NCBI RefSeq assembly: GCF_004208415.1
Contig: NZ_CP035758.1
Span: 9,300,001 to 9,364,000, forward strand
Origin: Ktedonosporobacter rubrisoli
Lineage (GTDB): Bacteria; Chloroflexota; Ktedonobacteria; Ktedonobacterales; Ktedonobacteraceae
Direction: 5' to 3'
Length of the DNA: 64,000 nt
A program made the position numbers and the translations under genes. Below are positions 43,725 to 51,895 of the stretch, piece by piece. The first letter of the stretch is position 1, and each line of letters opens with the position of its first letter. A model generated the notes under the pieces. It was not told the origin of the DNA and ran no database searches. It worked only from the letters and a program-made list of their open reading frames with translations.

Positions 43725-44713
43725 CGAGCGAGAAGAAAGTAACCTATTTAGAGGCGATAAGCCAGGCTATTCGTGAAGAGATGCAGCGCGACGAGGCTGT
43801 ATTTCTGCTGGGAGAAGATGTCGGCACATATGGCGGAGCTTTTAAGGTGAGCGCAAACTTCCTTGAGGAGTTTGGGCCAGAGCGCGTCATCGATACTCCT
43901 ATGTCCGAGGCGGCTATCATCGGTTCCGCAGTAGGAGCAGCCTTGATGGGCATGCGCCCAATTGCCGAGATGCAATATATAGACTTTATAACCTGTGGTT
44001 TTGATCAAATTATTAATATGGCCTCGAAGATGTACTGGCGTGTAGGTATGCCAGTACCGATGGTGATACGCGGTCCTGCGGGTGGTGGTACCAAGGGCGG
44101 TCCGTTCCACTCGTCGAGCCCGGAAGCCTGGTTTTTCCATGTCCCGGGCATTAAGGTAGTGGCGCCCTCGACTGCTTATGACGCCAAAGGGCTGCTCAAG
44201 GCCTCAATACGCGATAATAATCCTGTGCTCTATTTGGAGCATAAATTGCTCTATCGTATGCCAGAGCTGCGTGAGGAACTGCCTATGGAGGATTATGTGG
44301 TGCCTCTGGGCAAGGCCGTTGTGCGCCGCGAAGGCGAGGACATGACGATCCTCACTTATGGAGCTCTGGTCCATCAATGTTTGCGCGCAGCTCAGGTTCT
44401 GGAGGAAAGCGATGACCTGGAAGTTGAGGTGCTGGACCTGCGCAGCCTTGCCCCGCTCGATTATGAAACCATTACAGAGTCGGTGAAACACACAAATAAA
44501 GTGCTCATTGTCCATGAGGATGTGTTGACAGGAGGGATTGGGGCCGAATTATCTGCACTACTGGCAGAGGATCTTTTCGAATATCTGGATGGGCCTATCA
44601 CCCGCGTGGCGGCCCCGGATGTGCCCTTCCCCTATGCACCACCTCTTGAAGAGGCGTATCTGCCTAATGCCGAAAAGATTCTTACGGCGGCGAGAAAGCT
44701 TGCCGCGTACTAG
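43721..44713 (+). CDS. 2-oxoacid dehydrogenase E1 component, beta subunit
   Basis: 330 residues. GEDVGTYGGAFKVS, DTPMSEAAIIGSAVGAAL and MQYIDFITCGFDQI are the conserved N-terminal motifs; HSSSPEAWFFHVPGIKVV and LEHKLLYR bind the cofactor and the alpha partner. Forms the alpha2-beta2 E1 with the preceding gene; the reading frames overlap by four bases, so synthesis is coupled. Followed after 23 bases by E2. Confidence 0.96.
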   Translation: MTSEKKVTYLEAISQAIREEMQRDEAVFLLGEDVGTYGGAFKVSANFLEEFGPERVIDTPMSEAAIIGSAVGAALMGMRPIAEMQYIDFITCGFDQIINMASKMYWRVGMPVPMVIRGPAGGGTKGGPFHSSSPEAWFFHVPGIKVVAPSTAYDAKGLLKASIRDNNPVLYLEHKLLYRMPELREELPMEDYVVPLGKAVVRREGEDMTILTYGALVHQCLRAAQVLEESDDLEVEVLDLRSLAPLDYETITESVKHTNKVLIVHEDVLTGGIGAELSALLAEDLFEYLDGPITRVAAPDVPFPYAPPLEEAYLPNAEKILTAARKLAAY

Positions 44714-44736
44714 ACTGAGTACAAAGGAGTACATGC

Positions 44737-46098
44737 ATGCCAACACCAGTAAAGATGCCTCGGTTAGGCGAGTCGGTCGCGGAGGGAACAATAGGAGCCT
44801 GGCTTAAACAGGAAGGCGACTATGTGGAGCGAGACGAGTCTCTGGCGGAGATTATTACCGATAAAATCAATGCCGAGCTACCGTCCCCTGTCGCAGGTCG
44901 TCTCACAAAGATCCTTGTGAAACCCGATGAAACCGTGCCTGTGGGCACCGAGATTGCTTTAATCGAAGAGAGTGCTGATGTCAACGCTACGCCCAGCCCG
45001 GCAGCTGAGACGCCACCAGCTGCGCTCTCTGATGCCAAAGGTTCCGGAATTGTCGAAAAGAAGGTCGAGAGCCTCGTGCCGGGGACACATAACGGTGCCC
45101 ATGCTATAGATACTGCGACGGCGCATACGCGTGAAGAGGAGAGGCAGCGCATTTCTCCCCTGGCCCGGCGTTTAGCTCGCGAGCATGGCATTGATCTCAA
45201 CGATATTGCCGGCACCGGTGCAGGCGGACGCGTGCGCAAAGAGGATATTCTAGCTTATCTAGAGCAACGGCAGAGCGCGCCGCAGTATAGCGCACCTGTT
45301 GCCACAGCGCCGGCTCCAGCCCCGGTCTCCAGGGTAGAAGCGTCTCAACCTGTTTCTCCAGCTTCCACTCCTGTCGCTACCACCTCTGTTGGTGAGGATG
45401 AAGAGCTGATTGTGCCGAACCGCATGCGCCTGGCCATTGCCGAGCATATGGTACGCAGTAAGCGCACATCGCCGCATGCCACAACTGTTGTTGAGATCGA
45501 CATGACCAATATCGCCAAATGGCTTGAGAAGAATAAGGAAGACTTCAAGCGCCGGGAGGGATATGGCATCAGCTATGTGCCTTTTGTCATGAAGGCAGTC
45601 TGCGAGGGCATTCGCAAGTTCCCCTTGATGAACTCAAGTTGGACTGAAGATAACAAGATCATCGTCAAACGGCGCATAAATCTTGGTATGGCGGTAGCTA
45701 CTGATGCTGGCTTAGTGGTGCCAACAGTCTATGATGCCGATCAGTATACGCTGGCTGGCCTGGCCAAACAGGTTAATGCTCTAGCGCAGCGCGCGCGCGC
45801 CAATAAGCTGACGATTCAGGATATGCAAAATAGTACATTTGTAGTGAATAATCCTGGCACATTTGGTACAATTATATCAGTACCGATTATCAATCAGCCT
45901 CATGCGGGCATCCTGAGCATGGATGCAGTTGTGAAGCGGCCTGTGGTGATAGAGGATGATGCGATTGCCGTACGCTCTATGATGTACCTGTGCTTATCCT
46001 TTGATCATCGCATCCTCGATGGTGCAGGAGCCGGAGGATTCTTGCAAGCTGTGCGTACAAAGCTGCAAAGCTATGGTCGAGAGATAGATGTCTATTAA
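44737..46098 (+). CDS. Dihydrolipoamide acyltransferase, E2 component
   Basis: 453 residues. One lipoyl domain (residues 1-78) with the acceptor lysine in EIITDKINAE; an A/P/T-rich linker; a peripheral-subunit-binding domain (about 130-168, SPLARRLAREHGIDLNDIAGTGAGGRVRKEDI); a second linker; and the catalytic core (about 220-450) ending in SFDHRILDGAGAGGFLQ with the catalytic His and Asp. Transfers the acyl group to coenzyme A. AAAGGAG precedes the ATG. The lipoyl group would come from LipA encoded next. Confidence 0.95.
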   Translation: MPTPVKMPRLGESVAEGTIGAWLKQEGDYVERDESLAEIITDKINAELPSPVAGRLTKILVKPDETVPVGTEIALIEESADVNATPSPAAETPPAALSDAKGSGIVEKKVESLVPGTHNGAHAIDTATAHTREEERQRISPLARRLAREHGIDLNDIAGTGAGGRVRKEDILAYLEQRQSAPQYSAPVATAPAPAPVSRVEASQPVSPASTPVATTSVGEDEELIVPNRMRLAIAEHMVRSKRTSPHATTVVEIDMTNIAKWLEKNKEDFKRREGYGISYVPFVMKAVCEGIRKFPLMNSSWTEDNKIIVKRRINLGMAVATDAGLVVPTVYDADQYTLAGLAKQVNALAQRARANKLTIQDMQNSTFVVNNPGTFGTIISVPIINQPHAGILSMDAVVKRPVVIEDDAIAVRSMMYLCLSFDHRILDGAGAGGFLQAVRTKLQSYGREIDVY

Positions 46099-46108
46099 GT
46101 AAGTAGCG

Positions 46109-46141
46109 CCTTCGGCTATCCGATTTAAAGATAGCCGAAGG
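46109..46141 (+). promoter_or_regulatory. 12-bp hairpin between E2 and lipA
   Basis: CCTTCGGCTATC (46109-46120) and GATAGCCGAAGG (46130-46141) pair perfectly around a 9-base loop. There is no T-run, so it may be an RNA-stability or processing element that lets part of the transcription continue into lipA. Confidence 0.6.
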
Positions 46142-46180
46142 ATGTCAGTTATATCCAAAACTAAAGCAAGGGAAACTGCT

Positions 46181-47062
46181 ATGACGACTATGATCCCAGA
46201 GCGTCGGCCGGCCTGGCTCAAGGTGGCTGCCCCAAAGGGAGAAAACTATAAGCAATTAAAGCAGTTGATGCGTGGTCAGTCGCTGCATACCGTATGCGAG
46301 GAGGCGCGTTGTCCCAATATCGCCGAATGCTGGGGGCACAAAACCGCAACATTTATGATTCTGGGGCGCATCTGCACACGCAGTTGCCGTTTTTGTGCTG
46401 TAGAGACAGGGCGTCCTCTGGGCCTCGATTGGGAGGAACCGAAGCGCGTGGCAGAAGCCGTGCAGCAGATGGGATTGCGTCATGCCGTGGTGACCTCGGT
46501 AAACCGTGATGAGCTCAAGGATGGTGGCGCCGCAGTCTTTGCTTCAACGATTCGGTGGATACGCAGATTAAATCCTGACTGCAAGGTCGAGGTTTTGACG
46601 CCTGATTTCAAGGGCGATCAGGATGCGCTGCGCGTTGTGATTGATGCTAAACCTGATGTATTTAATCATAATGTGGAGACCATCCCCCGGCTCTATAAGC
46701 AGGTGCGCCCGCAGGCTATTTACCAGCGCTCCCTTGATGTGCTCAAATGGGCCAAGGAGATGAATCCTGCCGCCCGTACCAAGTCAGGTTTTATGCTGGG
46801 CCTTGGCGAGACCTGGGATGAGGTGATCACCGTAATGCAGGATATGCGCGCGCATGATGTCGATATTCTGACGATAGGGCAGTATCTGCGCCCTTCATTC
46901 CAGCATCTTCCTATTCAGCGTTACGTGCCGCTGGAAGAATTTGCCGCGCTTAAGACCGAAGGCAAGAAAATGGGCTTCCGGCATGTGGAGTCAGGCCCCT
47001 TTGTGCGTAGCTCCTATCATGCACATGAACAGGCCGATGAAGCTATAAAGACACAGGAGTAA
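46181..47062 (+). CDS. lipA: Lipoyl synthase
   Basis: Radical-SAM enzyme that inserts two sulfurs into octanoyl groups on lipoyl domains. 293 residues from ATG 46181, with AAGGGA 7 bases upstream; ATG 46142 touches the hairpin and lacks a ribosome site. The auxiliary cluster cysteines are in CEEARCPNIAEC and the radical-SAM cluster in CTRSCRFC. FMLGLGETWDEV and YLRPSFQHLPIQRYV follow as in the family, and the RSSYHA motif with the C-terminal serine is present. Located right after E2, whose lipoyl domain is a likely substrate. Confidence 0.97.
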   Translation: MTTMIPERRPAWLKVAAPKGENYKQLKQLMRGQSLHTVCEEARCPNIAECWGHKTATFMILGRICTRSCRFCAVETGRPLGLDWEEPKRVAEAVQQMGLRHAVVTSVNRDELKDGGAAVFASTIRWIRRLNPDCKVEVLTPDFKGDQDALRVVIDAKPDVFNHNVETIPRLYKQVRPQAIYQRSLDVLKWAKEMNPAARTKSGFMLGLGETWDEVITVMQDMRAHDVDILTIGQYLRPSFQHLPIQRYVPLEEFAALKTEGKKMGFRHVESGPFVRSSYHAHEQADEAIKTQE

Positions 47063-47069
47063 GAGAGCA

Positions 47070-47867
47070 TTGAAAGCAAACATCAATGGTGTCGATATTG
47101 CCTACGATGATCATGGCGCCGGCCAGCCGATCATCTTTCTGCATGCGTTCCCGCTCAATCGCAGCATGTGGAATAATCAGCTTGTGGAGTTACTCAAGGA
47201 ACAGCGATTTCGCCTTGTTGCCCCAGATTTTCGGGGATGTGGTGAGAGTGGGATCAATGCCAGCGTTTCGACCATGGAGATGTTTGCTGATGATATAGCT
47301 GGTTTGATGGATTTCCTCGGGATGCAACAGGCATGCCTCTGTGGCCTCTCAATGGGGGGCTACGCAGCCTTTGCATTTCTGAGGAAGTATCCCCAGCGCA
47401 TAAATGGATTGATTCTTGCTGATACAAAACCCACGGCTGATACTGCAGAAGCAAAAGCTGCTCGTGAACGGCTTGCGCAGCTTGCCGAGGCCCAGGGGCC
47501 CGAAGCTGTTGCTGATTTCCAGTTACCCAACCTTATCTCAGATCATACCCGTCGTCAGCATCAAGAAGTAGAGATCCAGATCAGACATATAGCCAATGCA
47601 AATACGGGGAGTGGCCTGGCCGCGGCATCGCGCGGGATGGCTCTGCGCCCCGACTCCACTGAGCTCCTGGCCACAGTTTCCTGCCCGGCCCTGGTGGTGG
47701 TTGGCGAGAATGATGCCTTGATTCCGCCTTACATAGCTCAGAATTATGCCAGCCAGATTCCTGGAGCGGTTTTTTCGGTAATTCCACAGGCTGGCCACTT
47801 AGCAAATCTGGAGCAACCAGTAACATTCCTTGAAACGATACGCGAATTCTTGCTGACAACATTTTGA
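47070..47867 (+). CDS. Alpha/beta hydrolase
   Basis: 265 residues from TTG 47070 (AGGAG upstream inside lipA). HAFPLNRSMW forms the oxyanion region, GLSMGGY holds the nucleophile serine, VVVGENDALIP the acid, and AGHLANLEQP the catalytic histidine. Resembles 3-oxoadipate enol-lactonase and haloperoxidase-like carboxylesterases, but no pathway genes are adjacent, so substrate is unknown. Seven bases from lipA, probably cotranscribed. Confidence 0.9.
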   Translation: MKANINGVDIAYDDHGAGQPIIFLHAFPLNRSMWNNQLVELLKEQRFRLVAPDFRGCGESGINASVSTMEMFADDIAGLMDFLGMQQACLCGLSMGGYAAFAFLRKYPQRINGLILADTKPTADTAEAKAARERLAQLAEAQGPEAVADFQLPNLISDHTRRQHQEVEIQIRHIANANTGSGLAAASRGMALRPDSTELLATVSCPALVVVGENDALIPPYIAQNYASQIPGAVFSVIPQAGHLANLEQPVTFLETIREFLLTTF

Positions 47868-47987
47868 TGACCATGCGGCTAACCGCGTTTTTGGCAACGA
47901 TAGAGAGGTTTGCATGTATGTTGCGCATGGTCTTTTATCCCTCGAACAGGAGAAAAATAGTCTAGGTGAGGCAATATAGGGGGGTGT

Positions 47988-48398
47988 ATGAACCAGCCTC
48001 AACATCATAGTGCGGATCGCCAGCCCGTCGTTCTGGTGGTAGACGACAATCCTGCTATTCGTGATATGGTCTCCTGGGCGCTTGAGCTTGATGGTTATGA
48101 GCCTGCAGAAGCCGCCGAGGGCCAGGAAGCTCTTGATTGGATGAATAACGCTGCGCGCGAGGGACGCTACCCCTCAGTTATTCTCCTGGATCTCGCTATG
48201 CCTGGTATGGATGGCCAGGCCTTCCTGGAGCGTTTACATAAGCAATGGCAGGCGCTGTATCCTCTTCCGGCAATTGTGGTTATTACGGCCGGCACTGGCG
48301 GGCCCGATGCCGTGAGCCTTGGCGTAGAGCAGGTAATCGTGAAACCATTTCATGTACGTGATCTGCTCGATATTATCCATCAGTTGATCATCAAATAG
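47988..48398 (+). CDS. Single-domain response regulator
   Basis: 136 residues, one receiver domain and nothing else. VVDDNPAIRDM gives the acidic pair, ILLDLAMPGMDG the phospho-acceptor aspartate, VVITAG the Thr/Ser switch, and IVKPFH the conserved lysine. No output domain, so it must act by protein contact. AGGGGGG precedes the ATG. It converges with the pseudokinase gene, stops 16 bases apart. No histidine kinase is encoded in the window. Confidence 0.94.
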   Translation: MNQPQHHSADRQPVVLVVDDNPAIRDMVSWALELDGYEPAEAAEGQEALDWMNNAAREGRYPSVILLDLAMPGMDGQAFLERLHKQWQALYPLPAIVVITAGTGGPDAVSLGVEQVIVKPFHVRDLLDIIHQLIIK

Positions 48399-48414
48399 GC
48401 CTGTACCTTGAGCA

Positions 48415-50013
48415 TCAACAGCTCCAATTGGCACGCAGAACGTTTTTTCCTCCCGCGAAAATGAAGGAACCGTTGTGGGTGCAGGTAGAGATGATGATAC
48501 TGATAGAGGTTGTCTGGCCGGGGACAAGCGTACCTGAGGCGGGAATAAATCTGGCTTTTGTTCCGCTGCTTGATGCTGTCCAGTCAAGGTTCGTGTGGAT
48601 ATCTGAACTGAGGCTTAAATGAGCCTGACAGATATAATAGTTATGATACCGGGCGCAGTTGTCAAAGCTGAATTGTGTAGGGTTGAGATGCAGGATTTCT
48701 GGCTCCGGTGTGGGAGAAATGGCGCGCGGCACAATCACAGCTGTCCTCATGGGCTGGATAACGTTCTGTTGTACCGAATGCTGCTCATAGGTGGCTATAT
48801 GTGGCGGAATGCTGATAGCCAGGCTCTGTGGCGCATAAACAGGCATGAGGGCGTAAAGAAATATACCAACAATGCTGCCAACCGTGAGCATGCTGAAGAT
48901 GAGGATAAAGGCCAGCTCTTGTCGCTTTCCCTGCGGCTTCCTTTTAGCTGTGTGTCGGCCTATTTTTCTAACGTTCTTCTGCTCGTGAAGAACCAGATGT
49001 TGTTCTGTGATAGGGATAACAGCTCTGCTAGCTGTCCCGTCTGGCTCTACAATAGCCTCTGCGTCTGGAGCCGAAACGTGGGAATTTTTGGCGTTAGCTA
49101 GTAGAGTGATGGCTTGTGTCTGTACGGGGACAATGGCACAAGGATTACTGTTTGCGTTGTCATCTCTCGCTGGCTCTCGCACGGAATTCGACGAGTTCAA
49201 GGCTGCCAAAAAAGCTTGAATACTGCTATATCGTTGTGAGGGCTCTCGCGCAAGCGCTTTAAGGGTCACATATTCAATATGTAGGGGGAGCGCGGGATTA
49301 AGCCGTGTTGGCGAGATCAAGGTTTTCGTTTTATAGCACACTCCTGGGTTGTGAAGCGATGGTGTGGTGAATGGCTTGCGCCCCGTGAAGAGCTCATAGG
49401 CGATGCTGCCCAGGGCATATTGATCTTCCTCTTTCCCTGGAACCGAGATTTTTTGTAACTGGTCGGTACGCGATGTTGCCTCGTTGGCCACAGGGCTGGT
49501 TGTTGGCAAGAATGGGAGCAGCGACGTGAATGGCAGATCGGCCAGCAAGGCCTCTCCTTTATCGCTAAAGAGAATGTTATGGGGGCTAAGTTTGCCATGG
49601 ATGATATTGCGCTGATGGATGTAGTGGAGTGCCTGCCCGATCTGTGAAATAACTGTGAGGGCTTGCTCTAGTGTGATAGGGTAATGTTCTTGTTGCAACA
49701 AGCGGTCATGAAGGTTGCCAGCAGCCATATACTTGCTCACAATATAGGGCACACCCTTATCAAAGCCTGCATCGAGGATCGGTAGGATATAAGGATGCAA
49801 TTGCTTGAAGAGATACGCTTCAGCAAGAAAGCGCTCCTGATCCTGTACTGCTCCAATATAGATAGCGTGTAGGTATTTGATGACTACAGTTTGCCCCGTG
49901 GGTAGTGAGGTAGGTTCCGCTAAAAAGGTATAGCTGAGAGGATTGGCAGCAATTTTAGCTGTAAGGCAGTAATTCCCCAGGTGTTTGCCTATGTAATCAG
50001 TCGCTGTAATCAT
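48415..50013 (-). CDS. Membrane pseudokinase with BACON-like ectodomain
   Basis: 532 residues. Residues 12-285 have the Ser/Thr-kinase fold and keep VVIK Lys46, but HRD is HGK (139-141), the following Lys is Ser143, DFG is DLP (159-161), and the glycine loop reads IAANPLSYT, so phosphotransfer is unlikely. One TM helix (about 360-383) leads to an outer domain of about 100 residues with LNPTQFSFDNC and FIPASGTLVPGQTTSI, as in BACON-like carbohydrate- or surface-binding beta domains; four or five cysteines suggest disulfides. Predicted topology: kinase-like part inside, beta domain outside, a receptor-like layout. Role inferred. Confidence 0.88.
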   Translation of the reverse strand: MITATDYIGKHLGNYCLTAKIAANPLSYTFLAEPTSLPTGQTVVIKYLHAIYIGAVQDQERFLAEAYLFKQLHPYILPILDAGFDKGVPYIVSKYMAAGNLHDRLLQQEHYPITLEQALTVISQIGQALHYIHQRNIIHGKLSPHNILFSDKGEALLADLPFTSLLPFLPTTSPVANEATSRTDQLQKISVPGKEEDQYALGSIAYELFTGRKPFTTPSLHNPGVCYKTKTLISPTRLNPALPLHIEYVTLKALAREPSQRYSSIQAFLAALNSSNSVREPARDDNANSNPCAIVPVQTQAITLLANAKNSHVSAPDAEAIVEPDGTASRAVIPITEQHLVLHEQKNVRKIGRHTAKRKPQGKRQELAFILIFSMLTVGSIVGIFLYALMPVYAPQSLAISIPPHIATYEQHSVQQNVIQPMRTAVIVPRAISPTPEPEILHLNPTQFSFDNCARYHNYYICQAHLSLSSDIHTNLDWTASSSGTKARFIPASGTLVPGQTTSISIIISTCTHNGSFIFAGGKNVLRANWSC

Positions 50014-50146
50014 GCAGGTCCCTCAATCCGTAAAGCCAGTACTAAATAGAAATAGTTTGTTGATTTCACTACTTTAAAAGCGATATGTACTACAATAGTA
50101 GCCGTATTAATGATCTGTGTCAATTGAATAAGATGTATATAGGCAG

Positions 50147-50185
50147 AAGAAAACCGGCGCCCACTAACTTGCTAGTGGACGCCGG
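50147..50185 (-). terminator. Terminator of the GH39-like gene
   Basis: Arms 50154-50166 and 50173-50185 form a 13-bp stem with one mismatch and a 6-base loop, followed on the minus strand by TTTTCTTCT. Confidence 0.85.
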
Positions 50186-50213
50186 CGGAGATCTAAAGGA
50201 GCGGAATGGATGG

Positions 50214-51791
50214 CTAGCTCCAGCCTATCGCATCAATAAAGACGTTACAGCCTGGTCCATTGCTGGTTGTGCTATTAAATTGGATGCCCAGTTGCGAGGG
50301 CTGGCCATTAAATGACTGGGGGACAGTATAACTCAGGCGGTTCCAGGTGCCGGCCGTTAGCGTAACCATACGGTCTGAATGCCATTTGTAGTCGCCATCA
50401 ACAATAAACACTTTCGCCTGTAAGTTGACAGAATTGCTTGATAGATAGACATATGCTGTAATGGTTTGTCCGGGTTTAGGATAATTTGACAGATTAGCAG
50501 AACCTATGGAGAGGTAAGGGAAATTCTTGCTGCTTGTATTACTGAGGCTAGCTTCTAGAGAATGGCTGCCGTCCTTGGCTACACTTGTCGTATTCTGGAC
50601 ATTAGAAATGCCCTGGCTATGCCCGCTCCAACCGCTCAGGCCACCATCTTCGAAGGAGAATACTACAGGCCCCCCGGGCTCATTGGCAGCTGTCGGCGTA
50701 GCCTGGCTGGCAGCATTAGCGATAGGGGTAAGTTGATTTTTATCGACAATGATGTTCTTATATTGGGCTTCAAGGGCCTGCCCCTGGGCAGTCAGGGTAT
50801 CGTCATTGGAAATGAGTGTAATAGCTCCATTGGTACACGAATATTGCATAGCGGCAAAGATGTGGTTGGCCGCCAGGGTCTGAATAGCCTTTGTCGTCCA
50901 GGTCGACATAAAATTGCTATCGGTAAGCTTTCCATCATTCGGGTTAGCATTAGGAGCGTAATTCCACTCGGTAATCATGATGGGCAACTCTTTGCCAAGA
51001 TCAGTTTGCATAAGGCTGCGTGCATTGGCGATATGTGTATTCCAATCGCCGATCTCGGTTATACACCGGCTTGCGCTCCAGGAGGAATCGCATGCATACT
51101 CATGCCAGCTAATCGCATCGGGGCGCGGATTTGCGTTCTGCAAGAAAGCTCCCAGGTATTTGCCGTCATAATGATAATTGACAGGGCCAATAAATTGTCC
51201 ATTGAGAGCTAGCTGTTTCAACTGGGGGACCATCTTGTTCCATGAAGTTGTATAGCGATCGGCAGAAATTCCGGCCAGATCGTCTTCGTTGCTATATTCA
51301 TAGTAAACAATATTGTGGCCAAAGACGTCGTTCATGATTTTCACAATCGCCGTATCTTCAGCCAGGGCGTTGGGAGTTTTTTCCTCCCCATGGAGCACTA
51401 CCAGCGGCGTCGCCCCAAGATTTTTGATAACCTGGGCGGCTTGCGCCACAGTGGTATCGTTAAGGCTGCGCCGGCTGGGCATGCGAATAATGCGCATATG
51501 TAGCTGTTGGAGAAGCTGACGCGTGGTGGCTGAGGTCAAAACCTGGTCCTGAGCATCATAGAGGCCCAGATTAGTGCCAAAGAGAAACGGCGAAATAGCC
51601 TGGCCATTGCCGTTAGGGGCTGACCCGGTTGGTGTTACCGAAGGTGTCTGATTGCCTTGCCCTGGCTGGTTTCTATTCGCAAGGAACCAGGCACTGGCTC
51701 CAGCTAGCAAAACTATAACAATTAGACCTGCAATAAGTGCAGGAATAAGTAAGCCCTTCTTGCGCCTGGGTTGTCCTGGTGTGGGTATCAT
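50214..51791 (-). CDS. Membrane-anchored glycoside hydrolase (clan A/GH39-like) with C-terminal CBM-like domain
   Basis: 525 residues. A basic N-terminus and one TM helix (about 12-36) anchor it outside. After a P/T/N-rich linker comes a TIM-barrel-like domain (about 65-345) with YYEYSNEDD, the likely acid/base Glu, and PIMITEWNY, the likely nucleophile Glu, as in clan GH-A enzymes. A beta-sandwich resembling CBM4/9 or CBM6 (about 375-525, FSFEDGGLSGWSG, SHSLEASLS, YVYLSS) ends the protein. Substrate unknown. Has its own terminator. Confidence 0.82.
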   Translation of the reverse strand: MIPTPGQPRRKKGLLIPALIAGLIVIVLLAGASAWFLANRNQPGQGNQTPSVTPTGSAPNGNGQAISPFLFGTNLGLYDAQDQVLTSATTRQLLQQLHMRIIRMPSRRSLNDTTVAQAAQVIKNLGATPLVVLHGEEKTPNALAEDTAIVKIMNDVFGHNIVYYEYSNEDDLAGISADRYTTSWNKMVPQLKQLALNGQFIGPVNYHYDGKYLGAFLQNANPRPDAISWHEYACDSSWSASRCITEIGDWNTHIANARSLMQTDLGKELPIMITEWNYAPNANPNDGKLTDSNFMSTWTTKAIQTLAANHIFAAMQYSCTNGAITLISNDDTLTAQGQALEAQYKNIIVDKNQLTPIANAASQATPTAANEPGGPVVFSFEDGGLSGWSGHSQGISNVQNTTSVAKDGSHSLEASLSNTSSKNFPYLSIGSANLSNYPKPGQTITAYVYLSSNSVNLQAKVFIVDGDYKWHSDRMVTLTAGTWNRLSYTVPQSFNGQPSQLGIQFNSTTSNGPGCNVFIDAIGWS

Positions 51792-51895
51792 ACCTTTGAA
51801 CTCCTAAATTTCATTTTAACAGACTCTCAGGATAGGCATCGAGTACAGATAGAAATATAGATTTTAGTAAGGTCGTTCATAAATATATCATCTCT

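Noticed and set aside
50562..51212. 216-codon plus-strand frame opposite the glycosidase
   Set aside because: Antisense shadow of a gene with convincing motifs.
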